Shown: positions 53,128-62,755, numbered from the stretch's first letter. The stretch is DNA of 64,000 bases from Chitinophaga nivalis (GCF_025989125.1 NZ_JAPDNR010000001.1:806001-870000); one strand, 5' to 3'. The notes: generated by a model not told the origin, from the sequence alone. Numbers and translations: made by a program.

Positions 53128-53838
53128 TTACGGAAATTGTGTGATATTGTTTTTGACAAACGTATATAACCGGTCAACCACCTGGTCTTTGGCGGCTGCA
53201 AAGGAGGCTTCGTTTTCCTGGTATATAGGATCTGCGGCTATCGCCTGTGACAGTTGCATCATATCGGTATGTAATAGCCTGATGTCATCCAGCCGGCTAC
53301 GTGCCGCACGGATACAGGCGGCTACCTGCGGTAGTTCCAGTTGTGTGATCAGTTGGTTGGTGACTACCTCGGGATAGAAATAAACGGCTGCATCAAACCC
53401 TTCATACGCTTCGTAGTTCAGCCACTCATTCACCGCTACGAGGCAATATTCATAGGGATTTAAGGTACCTGGTTCATCCAGCTGTATCCAGTAATTCCGT
53501 TGCACTTTTTTAATATCAGCAATGGCGAGGATGATATGATCCAAACCGGTAGTGATGTTATGCGCATATCTTTTCAGGATACGTTCTGTAAGGGTAAACC
53601 GTTCTTCATCAATACTGGTAAGTGTTGCAGGAATATCAAAGTTGTTTTTGCGAAGATGTTGTACGGCTGTTTCCGGAGAAACGGATACTTTGTCAATAAT
53701 CAGCTTTATCGTGGCTGCTTCAAATAGTTGCTGTGCCTGCAGGAGATCACCGTTCGTCTGCTCCAGCAGGGTGATGGCATAACGAATACCTATGGGCACT
53801 ATCTGGCGCAGCGCGGCTACTTTATCATCGATCTTCAT
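53128..53838 (-). CDS. Protein of unknown function with UBA-like helices
   Basis: 236 residues, mainly helical. The first 75 residues hold two UBA-like three-helix motifs: IGIRYAITLLEQTNGDLLQA and ETAVQHLRKNNFDIPATL, similar to those in EF-Ts or UBA proteins. The rest (about 80-236) is a helical domain with YEYCLVAVNEWLNYEAYEGF and HTDMMQLSQAIAADPIYQE. No family is recognised. The ATG faces the NTF2-like gene; two TTACCGGTAA palindromes lie between them. Confidence 0.65.
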   Translation of the reverse strand: MKIDDKVAALRQIVPIGIRYAITLLEQTNGDLLQAQQLFEAATIKLIIDKVSVSPETAVQHLRKNNFDIPATLTSIDEERFTLTERILKRYAHNITTGLDHIILAIADIKKVQRNYWIQLDEPGTLNPYEYCLVAVNEWLNYEAYEGFDAAVYFYPEVVTNQLITQLELPQVAACIRAARSRLDDIRLLHTDMMQLSQAIAADPIYQENEASFAAAKDQVVDRLYTFVKNNITQFP

Positions 53839-53906
53839 CGCTATATGTACATTTTAACGGCAATCCGTGAACAATACCAAAATTACGGATTAAACGGTTG
53901 TTGGCT

Positions 53907-53941
53907 GCTTTACCGGTAAGCTGTACTTTTACCGGTAAAGC
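53907..53941. promoter_or_regulatory. Paired palindromes between divergent genes
   Basis: GCTTTACCGGTAA (53907-53919) and TTACCGGTAAAGC (53929-53941) form a 13-bp inverted repeat. Each arm holds a perfect palindrome TTACCGGTAA; their centres are 19 bp apart. It ends 8 bases before the ATG at 53950, so it could also mask that gene's ribosome-binding site as a hairpin. Confidence 0.55.
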
Positions 53942-53949
53942 AATATGGT

Positions 53950-54315
53950 ATGTCAGCACCCGTAACACCAGAACAAATAGCCACCAGATGGTTTGCCGCC
54001 TTTAATGAACATGACCTGGAAAAATTATTATCGCTTTATCATGATGAAGCCGTGCATTACAGCCCTAAACTGAAGATCCGGCTGCCGGAAACCAATGGAT
54101 TGGTTCGGGGCAAGCAGGCCTTGCGCGATTGGTGGAAAGATGCATTTGACCGCTTACCCACCCTGCACTATGAAGTAACTACCTTAACCGCCAATAACGA
54201 TCGGGTATTCATGGAATACATCCGTCAGGTAGGTACCGAACCGGATATGCTGGTCGCGGAAGTACTCGAGATCAAAGATGGTAGTATCACAGCTTCCCGC
54301 GTATATCACGGATAG
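53950..54315 (+). CDS. NTF2-like (SnoaL) family protein
   Basis: 121 residues, one cone-shaped NTF2-like domain: ATRWFAAFNEHDLEKLLSLY at the start, HYSPKLKIRLPETNGLVRGK in the middle, and FMEYIRQVGTEPDML and VAEVLEIKDGSI later. The family includes ketosteroid isomerases, cyclases and binding proteins; catalytic residues cannot be assigned with confidence. An inverted repeat lies just before the ATG and a nested terminator just after the stop. Confidence 0.8.
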   Translation: MSAPVTPEQIATRWFAAFNEHDLEKLLSLYHDEAVHYSPKLKIRLPETNGLVRGKQALRDWWKDAFDRLPTLHYEVTTLTANNDRVFMEYIRQVGTEPDMLVAEVLEIKDGSITASRVYHG

Positions 54316-54415
54316 TTGCCGGATGGCGCAGCAAAAAATGATTGTAACCGGCAATAGCAACTCCCGGAACGGTAAGACCGTATTAGATAAGGGAGACAGC
54401 GATTGCCGGTTTTTT
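54316..54415 (+). terminator. Nested terminator with a possible competing hairpin
   Basis: AACCGGCAAT (54346-54355) pairs with ATTGCCGGTT (54402-54411), enclosing CTCCC/GGGAG and ACGGT/ACCGT, and is followed by TTTT. An earlier TTGCCGG (54316-54322), just after the NTF2 stop, could pair with CCGGCAA (54348-54354) instead. Confidence 0.6.
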
Positions 54416-54587
54416 ACGCCGAAAAATATAATTGTCTTGACGACAGTAATAATCTTTACAAGGATTATAAATAAAGGTTGTTATAAATAATTCCCCCTAC
54501 ATTTAATCGCATGTTTGCTTTTAAACACTAATCCTGAACCCGTAACAAAAAACCTTACAGCGAAACTCAACATCCACCTTTAATTTT

Positions 54588-55358
54588 ATGAAAAGAAATC
54601 TTGTATTACTGATCCTGTCGGGATCTATGGCCCTGCTGTGGGCTTCATGTCAGAAAAATGAGCTGAATCATTCCACGGAAGCAGCGTTGTCTGATAAAAC
54701 GGCCGCCGTACAGGTATCAAAAAAAGGACCGCAATCCTGTTTTAGCGGTACCTATATTGATACGATGCACTACAATAATACGCCGCAGCTATACATTTTT
54801 AACGGTAACCAATATACGAGGTATGATGTGTTAGCCAATACTTTCAATGGCGTTACTTCCATTTCCAATTATCCCAATATGCCATTCGGTTCCATCGATG
54901 CATCCTATGTGGATTACTGGCATTATGGAGGTCGGCCGCAATTGTATATGTTCAGCGGCAACCAATATGCCCGGTATGATATGAAGAACAATAGCTTTGA
55001 AGGTACTACTGCTATTACCAATTTCCCCAACATGCCTTTCACTAGTGTAGATGCGGCATATGTGGATACCTGGCATTACGGAGGCCGGCCGCAATTGTAT
55101 CTGTTCAGCGGCAACCGGTATGCCCGTTATGATATTTTAGCCAATACATTTGAAGGCACTACTTCCATTACCAATTTCCCGAATATGCCTTTCACTAGTG
55201 TAGATGCGGCATATGTGGATACCTGGCATTATGGAGGCCGCCCACAATTATATCTGTTCAGTGGTGGCATCTATGCCCGCTATGATATTTGGGCCAATAC
55301 CTATGAGGGCGTGAATACCGTTGCCAGTGGCTATGCGGGATCTCCGTTTTGCCACTAG
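54588..55358 (+). CDS. Lipoprotein with a four-bladed hemopexin-like propeller
   Basis: 256 residues. Lipoprotein signal with C21 (LLWASCQKNE), a linker of about 30 residues, then exactly four repeats of 51 residues (about 53-256). The repeat is AYVDTWHYGGRPQLYLFSGN-like, then YARYDILANTFEGTTSITNF and PNMPFTSVDA. The Y-x-F-x-G-x-x-Y-x-R-Y-D core and repeat number fit the hemopexin fold. C51 before blade 1 and C255 at the end of blade 4 match the disulfide that closes hemopexin domains. It would sit on the cell surface or in the periplasm and bind a ligand, possibly heme, metal or a polymer. Adjacent repeats are nearly identical at DNA level, so they were duplicated recently. Confidence 0.75.
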   Translation: MKRNLVLLILSGSMALLWASCQKNELNHSTEAALSDKTAAVQVSKKGPQSCFSGTYIDTMHYNNTPQLYIFNGNQYTRYDVLANTFNGVTSISNYPNMPFGSIDASYVDYWHYGGRPQLYMFSGNQYARYDMKNNSFEGTTAITNFPNMPFTSVDAAYVDTWHYGGRPQLYLFSGNRYARYDILANTFEGTTSITNFPNMPFTSVDAAYVDTWHYGGRPQLYLFSGGIYARYDIWANTYEGVNTVASGYAGSPFCH

Positions 55359-56185
55359 GTAAAGAGGCGTGTTAAAAAAGAAGATAATAAACCGGGTCGG
55401 TTAGCACAACAATTGCAATCATATCATAAGTGTCCTTCTCTTTAAAAAAGGGAAGGATACCTTATTTAATAATCGATATGGAAAAGTAATAAGACATTTT
55501 TGTCGTGTTGATTTGTGGTGAAAATGAAAATGTAATCAAGTTATCATCTGTCTGATATATTACCTTATCAAGAAAAGTTATTTTGATGAAATGATTGACT
55601 GTATTGTGTTTCGTCGTAATTTAAAAATTACCTGTCACGATTTTGAAATAATGGAACGGCAATTTTTATAACAGAAAACCATATTAACAGAAAATACTGC
55701 ACGCATTACAAAAACAAACCCTCATTTAATAGATACCTGAAAAATAATTGTACCAGGAGATAGAAAAACATTAATAAGTGTACGTTCCCAAAGAATATTT
55801 TAGCTGTAAATAACCGGCTGCATTGCGTTTGAAAACCCTGAAGACGTAGTAGTGTTGTACTGGCAGAAATCACATCGCAGTGGACAAAATATATTTTTTC
55901 AATGTAAATGGTACCATCTGCATACCTAACCGACATTCCCTGCAGTCACAATTGTGCCTGTTGGAATCGTTATGAAGAGTCACACCGTCTTCAAGGAGAG
56001 CCTAATATTGACTTTATAAAACGGAATTATTCGATCAGCTTAGCCCACAGTTCACTGAAAAACAGCATAGATAGAAAACCTGGAAAAATAGCATAGATAG
56101 AAAACCTGTAGCATTATTCTGATAACCATATCAGCGACGAGTAAATGAGCATTTTTTTCAACCATAAAATAAAACTGAGAGTATT
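55359..56185. other. Long AT-rich gene-free stretch before the chitinase
   Basis: 827 bases without a convincing gene; a 76-codon frame at 55706-55936 (minus) has no coding look. A 19-base direct repeat (AGCATAGATAGAAAACCTG) occurs at 56064-56082 and 56090-56108. Promoter elements of the chitinase are expected here but none was clear. Confidence 0.5.
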
Positions 56186-59100
56186 ATGATTTCCCTTTTT
56201 ACATCCAAACGAGGCAAATTATGTCGATCGTTATTGACATGTTGGCTATTTCTTGGGGTATTGCATAGCAATCTCATGGCACAGGTAAGCCCGCCTGTAG
56301 CGGCCACTACAAAGCAACACAACAAGCAGGTAATTGGCTATATTACCCAGTGGGACGCCTGGAAAAATGTGGCAGGAACCGTTCCATTAGGTGGTTACAA
56401 CCAATTGAACCTGGATTATTCACAGTACACAATTCTTAACTTTTCATTCTTCGGTGTAGCGGTAGACGGTTCGTTACACAGCGGAGATTACCGGAACAAA
56501 AATATCTATCAGGTAGGCGCTGTACAACAACCTGCCGCTTTATTGAATACAGATATCTATAGCAGCTGGGATCTGTATTTGCTTTACGGCGAACTGGATG
56601 TGCTGTATAACGTTGCAGATAACAGTTATGCCTACTCCCTGGGCTACCGCAATTCAGGCGGTGGATGGACCAACGTAAACACCGGTAAATCCGGTTCTTT
56701 CCCGTTGTCTGTTCCTAAACAGGGCGGTGCTCCCGGCCTGCTCGACCTGGCCCATCAGAAAGGTGTGAAAGTACTGGCAGCTATTGGTGGCTGGAGTATG
56801 TGTAAACACTTCCCTGAAATGGCAAAGGATACAGCTAAACGCGCCCGCTTCATTGCTGGTGTGAAAGAGCTGATTGCCATGGGTTTTGATGGTATCGACT
56901 TCGACTGGGAATACCCCAACGATATCGGTATGAATATCGAAAATTACAGCGCTGCCGACTATACCAACTTTGCGACACTGGCAGAAAAAGTACGTGAAGC
57001 CATCGGACCTAACAAACTGTTGACTTCCTGCTTCTCCGCTGCTCCGGCTAAATTGCAGGGTTTCAACTGGCCCCGGCTCAACAATTCATTTGACTACTTC
57101 AACATCATGACCTACGACTTTAACGGTGGCTGGTCAAACAAAGCAGGACACAACTCTCCTTTATACGATTATCCAGGTGCTGAGTACAACAACTTCTCCC
57201 TGGATGCTGCTACCAAAGCACTGCGTACACTGGGTGTTAACCTGAGCAAAGTAACCCTGGGCGCTCCTTTCTATGGCCGTGGTGTAATCACTACCGGCAA
57301 TGCTGCCTTAAACGGTCCTACTACCAAACGTCCTGAAACGGTTCAGCCGGATGGTCCGATACAAACCTGTGCGGATTATACCAACTGGGCTAAAGACGTA
57401 TGGGATGGTACCCCCAGCTATAGCTATATCGTGAATAACACAGGCAGTGGTTCCGGCTGGACGGAATATTGGGATGATGTGGCAAAGGTGCCATACAAAA
57501 CCAATGGTAAATATTTCCTGAGTTATGATAATGAGCGTTCTGTAGCTGCAAAAGCACAGTATATTAAAGATAATAACCTGGCAGGTACGATTGTATGGCA
57601 GGTATACGGAGACATGGTAAACATGACTTCCTCCACAGTGCCTAAAGGCAAACTGATTTTCTGCCCTAACACCCGTCACCCACTGGTAAATAAAATCAAT
57701 GAAACATTCGCCGCTGGCGGTACTGGTAACCAGTCTCCTAAAGTGAGCATTACCTCTCCTGCAAACAATGCTACCTATACTACGCCTGCTACCATTAATA
57801 TCACAGCTGCTGCCAGTGATACAGATGGCGTAGTAAAAAAAGTAGTTTTCTACAATGGCACCTCTGTACTGGCTACAGACAGCGTAGCTCCATATAGCTA
57901 TAGCTGGACAAACGTTGGCCAGGGTAGTTATACCCTGACGGCTGTTGCTACAGACGATAAAGGCGCTTCTACTACTTCCTCCGCTGTAAGCGTTTCAGTA
58001 GGTAGTGGTCCTATCAGAGATTCCGGTAAAGTAATCGTTGGTTACTGGCAGAACTGGGGATCACCAACAGATGCTTCTCCGTATATTCCTCTCCGTGATG
58101 TAAACCCTAAATACAATGTTATTCAGATTGCATTTGCGATGAGCGGAACAGACAAGGCTACTTTGAACTTTGTACCTGAAAATACGACTCCTGCCGCATT
58201 TGCAGCAGATGTACAGTACCTCCAGTCACAAGGTAAAAAAGTATTGCTGTCTATCGGTGGCGAAACCGGTTCCCTGGATCTGACTTCAGCAGCACAGAAA
58301 CAAGCCTTCATCACTTCCCTGAAAGGATTACTGGATCAATACAATTTCGATGGTATTGATATTGACCTGGAAGGTGGTGCTAACCTGCAACTGAACAATG
58401 GCGACAATGACTTCACCAATCCAACTACACCGAAAGTAGTAAACCTCATTGCAGGTGTGAAAGAAGTACTGAGCTATCGTAAAGGGCTGGGTAAAAACGG
58501 CTGGCTGACAATGGCTCCTGAAACTTACTATGTACAAACCGCTTACGGTTCTAACTACGCTCCGCTGGTAGGTGCTTATCTGCCGGTAATCTATGCGCTG
58601 CGTTCAGAACTGACCTTCATCCATACACAATACTATAATACCGGTTCTGTAATGGGACTGGATAATGGCATCTATGGCCAGACTACTTCCGACTTCATCG
58701 TTTCTATGACAGAAATGTTGTTGCAAGGATTCCCTGTATCCGGTACCGGAAAAACTTTCCCTGCATTGCGTGAAGATCAGGTAGCCTTTGGTTTGCCTGC
58801 TTCCTCCAGAGCAGCTGGTGGCGGTTATACTACTCCTGCCAACGTGAAAAAAGCACTGGATTACCTGATCAAAGGACAAACCTTCGGTGGTGCCTATACC
58901 CTGCGCAAACCAGCCGGTTACCCAGGAGTTAGAGGTATCATGACCTGGTCTGTTAACTGGGATAAGGTAAATAATGATGAATTTGCGAATACCTATTACG
59001 AATACTTCTTTGGTGGTACTACCGTTAATAAACCGCCGGTAACGAGCATTACTTCTCCTGCCAATAACGCTACCTATGTAGCACCTGCCAGCATCAACAT

Positions 59101-60115
59101 CCAGGCAACTGCGAGTGATCCTGACGGTTCTGTAACCCGTGTGCAGTTCTTTAACGGCAGCACCTTACTGGGTACAGATAGTACTTCACCTTACACTTAT
59201 ACCTGGAACAACGTAGCAGCAGGTACCTATAACCTCACCACAGTAGCTACCGATAACAAAGGCGCTACAGGTACTTCTACTGTTGTTACAGTTAGAGTGA
59301 ATGCTACCAACAATACCAATCCGGTAGTAAACATTACTTCTCCTGCCAACAACGCTACTTTCACAGCACCAGCAACTGTTAACATCGCAGCTACTGCTAC
59401 TGACAATGACGGTAACGTGGTAAAAGTAGAATTCTTTAATGGCAGCACCTTACTGGGTACTGATACTTCCGCACCTTATAGCTTTGCCTGGAGCAGTGTA
59501 GCAGCTGGCACTTACAGCCTTACTGCCAGAGCAACAGACAATAGCGGCGGAACAGGTACTTCTCCTGCTATCAGCATCACTGTAAATGGTGGCGGTGGTA
59601 ACTGCGCAGGCGTACCCGCTTATCAGCCTTATCCGAAAATCTACAACAGAGGCGAAAAAGTTGTATACAACAATAACCTCTACGAATGTCTGGCCGATAA
59701 CCTGTACAACGTAACACCAGGTTCTGCTTCATGGTGGTGGAATCCACTGGGAGCATGTACTGGTGGCGCTGCAGCTGTTTCAACTTCCGCTTCTTCCGCT
59801 GTTGATGCTGCTAAAGCACCTGCATTAACCAATACAGCAGATGCCAGACTGGAAAAACTGATCGTTTATCCGAACCCTGTAAACGGTAACGATCTGCAAT
59901 TAAAAGTAGATGGCAACCCAGGCGAAAAACTGCTGATTGAAGTAGTAAGCCTGCAAGGTCATGCACCAGTATTACAACAGGTGCATATTGCCAATGCAAA
60001 AGGCGCTCAGCCTGTAAGACTGGATGTAAGCAAGGTGCCAACCGGTACCTGGATTATTAAAGTAACCAGCCAGAAAACAGGTAAAGTGACCAGCACCAAA
60101 TTAATCAGGATGTAA
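56186..60115 (+). CDS. chiA: Double-GH18 chitinase secreted by the T9SS
   Basis: 1309 residues. Signal peptide (about 1-32), first GH18 domain (about 47-505) with DGIDFDWEYP (E242 catalytic), an Ig-like domain (about 515-612), second GH18 domain (about 614-945) with DGIDIDLEGG (E729), two more Ig-like domains (about 948-1040 and 1041-1135), a CBM5/12-type chitin-binding domain (about 1137-1190; YECLADNLYNVTP, WWWNPLGAC), and a type A T9SS sorting domain (about 1221-1309; LIVYPNPVNG, TGTWIIKV). It matches ChiA of Flavobacterium johnsoniae in having two GH18 domains and T9SS export. It would cut insoluble chitin outside the cell. The two catalytic sequences differ, suggesting different modes of attack. 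Confidence 0.92.
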   Translation: MISLFTSKRGKLCRSLLTCWLFLGVLHSNLMAQVSPPVAATTKQHNKQVIGYITQWDAWKNVAGTVPLGGYNQLNLDYSQYTILNFSFFGVAVDGSLHSGDYRNKNIYQVGAVQQPAALLNTDIYSSWDLYLLYGELDVLYNVADNSYAYSLGYRNSGGGWTNVNTGKSGSFPLSVPKQGGAPGLLDLAHQKGVKVLAAIGGWSMCKHFPEMAKDTAKRARFIAGVKELIAMGFDGIDFDWEYPNDIGMNIENYSAADYTNFATLAEKVREAIGPNKLLTSCFSAAPAKLQGFNWPRLNNSFDYFNIMTYDFNGGWSNKAGHNSPLYDYPGAEYNNFSLDAATKALRTLGVNLSKVTLGAPFYGRGVITTGNAALNGPTTKRPETVQPDGPIQTCADYTNWAKDVWDGTPSYSYIVNNTGSGSGWTEYWDDVAKVPYKTNGKYFLSYDNERSVAAKAQYIKDNNLAGTIVWQVYGDMVNMTSSTVPKGKLIFCPNTRHPLVNKINETFAAGGTGNQSPKVSITSPANNATYTTPATINITAAASDTDGVVKKVVFYNGTSVLATDSVAPYSYSWTNVGQGSYTLTAVATDDKGASTTSSAVSVSVGSGPIRDSGKVIVGYWQNWGSPTDASPYIPLRDVNPKYNVIQIAFAMSGTDKATLNFVPENTTPAAFAADVQYLQSQGKKVLLSIGGETGSLDLTSAAQKQAFITSLKGLLDQYNFDGIDIDLEGGANLQLNNGDNDFTNPTTPKVVNLIAGVKEVLSYRKGLGKNGWLTMAPETYYVQTAYGSNYAPLVGAYLPVIYALRSELTFIHTQYYNTGSVMGLDNGIYGQTTSDFIVSMTEMLLQGFPVSGTGKTFPALREDQVAFGLPASSRAAGGGYTTPANVKKALDYLIKGQTFGGAYTLRKPAGYPGVRGIMTWSVNWDKVNNDEFANTYYEYFFGGTTVNKPPVTSITSPANNATYVAPASINIQATASDPDGSVTRVQFFNGSTLLGTDSTSPYTYTWNNVAAGTYNLTTVATDNKGATGTSTVVTVRVNATNNTNPVVNITSPANNATFTAPATVNIAATATDNDGNVVKVEFFNGSTLLGTDTSAPYSFAWSSVAAGTYSLTARATDNSGGTGTSPAISITVNGGGGNCAGVPAYQPYPKIYNRGEKVVYNNNLYECLADNLYNVTPGSASWWWNPLGACTGGAAAVSTSASSAVDAAKAPALTNTADARLEKLIVYPNPVNGNDLQLKVDGNPGEKLLIEVVSLQGHAPVLQQVHIANAKGAQPVRLDVSKVPTGTWIIKVTSQKTGKVTSTKLIRM

Positions 60116-60134
60116 GAGCATAGGTATATAACAA

Positions 60135-60176
60135 GAAAAAAAGCGAGCCTCCGTTACTGGAGGCTCGCTTTTTTTA
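60135..60176 (+). terminator. Intrinsic terminator of the chitinase
   Basis: AGCGAGCCTCC / GGAGGCTCGCT (60142-60152 / 60159-60169) with a 6-base loop, A-run before and T-run after. It can work both ways. Confidence 0.92.
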
Positions 60177-60250
60177 TATCCTGGCTGATGGCAGGTTAAA
60201 ATTTTGATGGAGGAAGTTTCATATTCCGCCGGTGTGCGGGATATAAGGAA

Positions 60251-60275
60251 GGCCCCCCGGCCAAACCAGGGGGCC
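60251..60275 (-). terminator. GC-rich hairpin after the GH31 gene
   Basis: GGCCCCC and GGGGGCC (60251-60257 / 60269-60275) lie 6 bases after the GH31 stop; no long T-run follows. Confidence 0.55.
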
Positions 60276-60280
60276 GTTAC

Positions 60281-62755
60281 TTACTCTAAATCCACGTTGA
60301 TAAACTGTTGATGGTTAGGGAAAACAGCTTGCTGAACGAGGCAGCTATCGGCAGGAACAAAAGAGCCCTGCGGATCAAAGCGGGAAATAGGTGACAGAAA
60401 TGCATAAGCGGCTGCCTGTAGGGAAATGCTACTACCGTTAACGGTAATACGTTCCCGCGCAGGAAACCCATGCAGCAGCAATTTGATATAACGGAACCTG
60501 GCAGGATAACTACCGGTTACCTTTTCCAGGGTGAGCTTTTTATCGGCAGGAGTATAAGTGATCGCTCGCTGATAAAATACCCCTTTCTCATGATCGAAGC
60601 TTTGTCCGTCATCTTCATAGTATACAAATGTATTGTGCTGATCACCCTTGTACAGATGCAGGAAGAGGGTATCGCCTGGTTTTTCAGCGGTAGACTGTAC
60701 CAGCGATTGCATGGGAATGATGCTGCTTTCCTTTACAAATACCGGCAGTGTTTTGATACTCAACGGATAAATGACCGCCTGTGATCCGGTGGTCATACTA
60801 TCTGTGTACAGGTTATACCATTTGCCGGCAGGGAAATAGATCTGCCCGAATGCAGCGGTACTCTCAAAGGGAGCAATCATCAATGCATCGCCAAAACCGT
60901 ATTGCTGTTGATACCGGGTATCGTATACCTGTGCATCAAAGGTGTTGTTGAGTGCGAGGGTGCGCATAACGGGCATGCCTGTACGCGTGGCTTCGTGCAG
61001 GGTACTGTACAGATAAGGTAAGAGGCGGTAACGCAGATTGATGTAGTTGCGGGAGATTTCCAGTACTTCTTCTCCGAAGGCCCAGGGTTCGGCAGATTTG
61101 GTATTGATGCCGGTATGGTTCCTGAAATACGGAATAAAGGCGCCGATCTGCATCCACCGGGCATACAGGCTTACTGTAGGATTGCCGGTAAAGCCACCGA
61201 TATCCATACCTGAAAAAGGCATGCCACTTACCCCCAGGCTATTCAGCAGGCGTATACCTAACAACATATGATCTTCCTCCGCCCGGTTGTCGCCGGTCCA
61301 GATGGCACTATATCTTTGCGAGCCTGCATAGGCGGCCCGGGTAAGCATAAACGGGCGTTGCTGCAGTGCTTCGCGGGCGCCTTCATAGCTGGCGCGTACC
61401 ATCTGCAATCCATAGAGGTTGTGCCCCTGGAGGTGGGTGATAGGATGGCCCTCGTAATTGAATAATACGTTGTCGGGCATTTTCTGGCCCCAGGTGGCTA
61501 TTTCATTCATATCGTTCCAGATGCCGCTCACACCGGCACGCATATACGATTTTACCTGATCTTTCCACCAGTTGCGTCCTTTTACGCTGGTGAAGTCCGG
61601 AAAGTGACACCAGCCCGGCCATACCTGTCCGGTGTAATAGTTGCCATCAGGGTATTTGAGGAAGATGTCTTCCTGCTTCCCGCTTTCATAAGCGGCATAT
61701 CCGGGTTCTGTTTTGATGCCCGGGTCTGCGATCACGGTAATTTTAAAACCCATCTTATTCAGCTGGTCACTGAGTTGCCGGGGATTGGGAAAACGTTCTT
61801 TATTCCAGGTAAAGAGTTTATAGGCATCCATGTAATGAATATCCAGCGTGATACCATCTGCCGGAATCTTTTTCTCACGCAGCGTTTGGGCAATGCGCAG
61901 TACTTCCGTATCCGGATAGTAGCTATAGCGGTTTTGCTGGTATCCCAGACTCCACATCGGGGGCATGGGCATACGACCGGTGAGCGCTGTATAGGAGGTG
62001 ATAATATCTGCCATCCGGGTATGGTAAATAAAATAGTAGTTCATCTCTCCTCCCCTGGCGCCAAAAGAAGAAAACCGGTTATTACTGGCGCCAAAGTTAA
62101 AATCACTCTGGAAGCTGTTGTCGAAGAAGATACCATAGTTGATCCTGTGATGGATGCCGATGTAAAAAGGAATGGTGGCATAAATAGGATCCCGGTTGGT
62201 AGCATATCCGAATACATCGGAGTTCCAGTTCGTATAGCCTTCTCCTTTACGATCGAGGTTACCGGTTTTTTCACCCAGGCCAATAAACCGTTCGCCTTCC
62301 TGCATCTTTTTGTAGGTAGTAACAGCAGGGCCTATCCAGGAAGTATTTAACCCGGATTCATCCTCATTGATGACTTCCCCTGAAGGGGTGAAAAAATGAA
62401 CGGAAAAAGGATTTTTGGCTACCCTTAACTGCAGGGAGTCTGTGCTGATTTTTATTTCCTGATCCGTTTGCGAGACCTGTACGCGGGTGTCGGCAGGCCG
62501 GGCAATAACGGCATAGGAAAAATCCGGTAATAGTGGTTGCTGGTCCATTCTGATGCGGATCACAGCGGGACTGTATACCGTGATTTCCGCAAAGGTATTT
62601 TCCGTACGGATTTTTATCTGCTGACCCGATACGTTGACGGTATTGACTTTTCCCGTTGGTTTAACGGGCTGCTGTGCCTGCACCACCAATATGGAGCAGG
62701 TGCATAACAGCCAGGCGGATAGTGCAGGCAGAACTTTTTTATACATGGTTATCAT
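60281..62755 (-). CDS. GH31 family alpha-glycosidase
   Basis: 824 residues from the ATG at 62755 (62746 is also possible); a longer frame to 62881 would place the signal peptide too deep. Signal peptide KVLPALSAWLLCTCSILVVQ, N-terminal beta-domain, then a TIM barrel with nucleophile Asp in GIWNDMNEIATWG and acid/base in IWTGDNRAEEDHM, and a C-terminal beta region. GH31 includes alpha-glucosidases and alpha-xylosidases; WNDMNE is typical of the alpha-glucosidase side. It lies after a susD gene and probably acts on alpha-glucan in the periplasm. A hairpin between the two may tune expression. Confidence 0.9.
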   Translation of the reverse strand: MITMYKKVLPALSAWLLCTCSILVVQAQQPVKPTGKVNTVNVSGQQIKIRTENTFAEITVYSPAVIRIRMDQQPLLPDFSYAVIARPADTRVQVSQTDQEIKISTDSLQLRVAKNPFSVHFFTPSGEVINEDESGLNTSWIGPAVTTYKKMQEGERFIGLGEKTGNLDRKGEGYTNWNSDVFGYATNRDPIYATIPFYIGIHHRINYGIFFDNSFQSDFNFGASNNRFSSFGARGGEMNYYFIYHTRMADIITSYTALTGRMPMPPMWSLGYQQNRYSYYPDTEVLRIAQTLREKKIPADGITLDIHYMDAYKLFTWNKERFPNPRQLSDQLNKMGFKITVIADPGIKTEPGYAAYESGKQEDIFLKYPDGNYYTGQVWPGWCHFPDFTSVKGRNWWKDQVKSYMRAGVSGIWNDMNEIATWGQKMPDNVLFNYEGHPITHLQGHNLYGLQMVRASYEGAREALQQRPFMLTRAAYAGSQRYSAIWTGDNRAEEDHMLLGIRLLNSLGVSGMPFSGMDIGGFTGNPTVSLYARWMQIGAFIPYFRNHTGINTKSAEPWAFGEEVLEISRNYINLRYRLLPYLYSTLHEATRTGMPVMRTLALNNTFDAQVYDTRYQQQYGFGDALMIAPFESTAAFGQIYFPAGKWYNLYTDSMTTGSQAVIYPLSIKTLPVFVKESSIIPMQSLVQSTAEKPGDTLFLHLYKGDQHNTFVYYEDDGQSFDHEKGVFYQRAITYTPADKKLTLEKVTGSYPARFRYIKLLLHGFPARERITVNGSSISLQAAAYAFLSPISRFDPQGSFVPADSCLVQQAVFPNHQQFINVDLE

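Noticed and set aside
55706..55936. Minus-strand open frame of 76 codons before the chitinase
   Set aside because: Composition follows the AT-rich non-coding surroundings; no motif, signal peptide or neighbour supports it.
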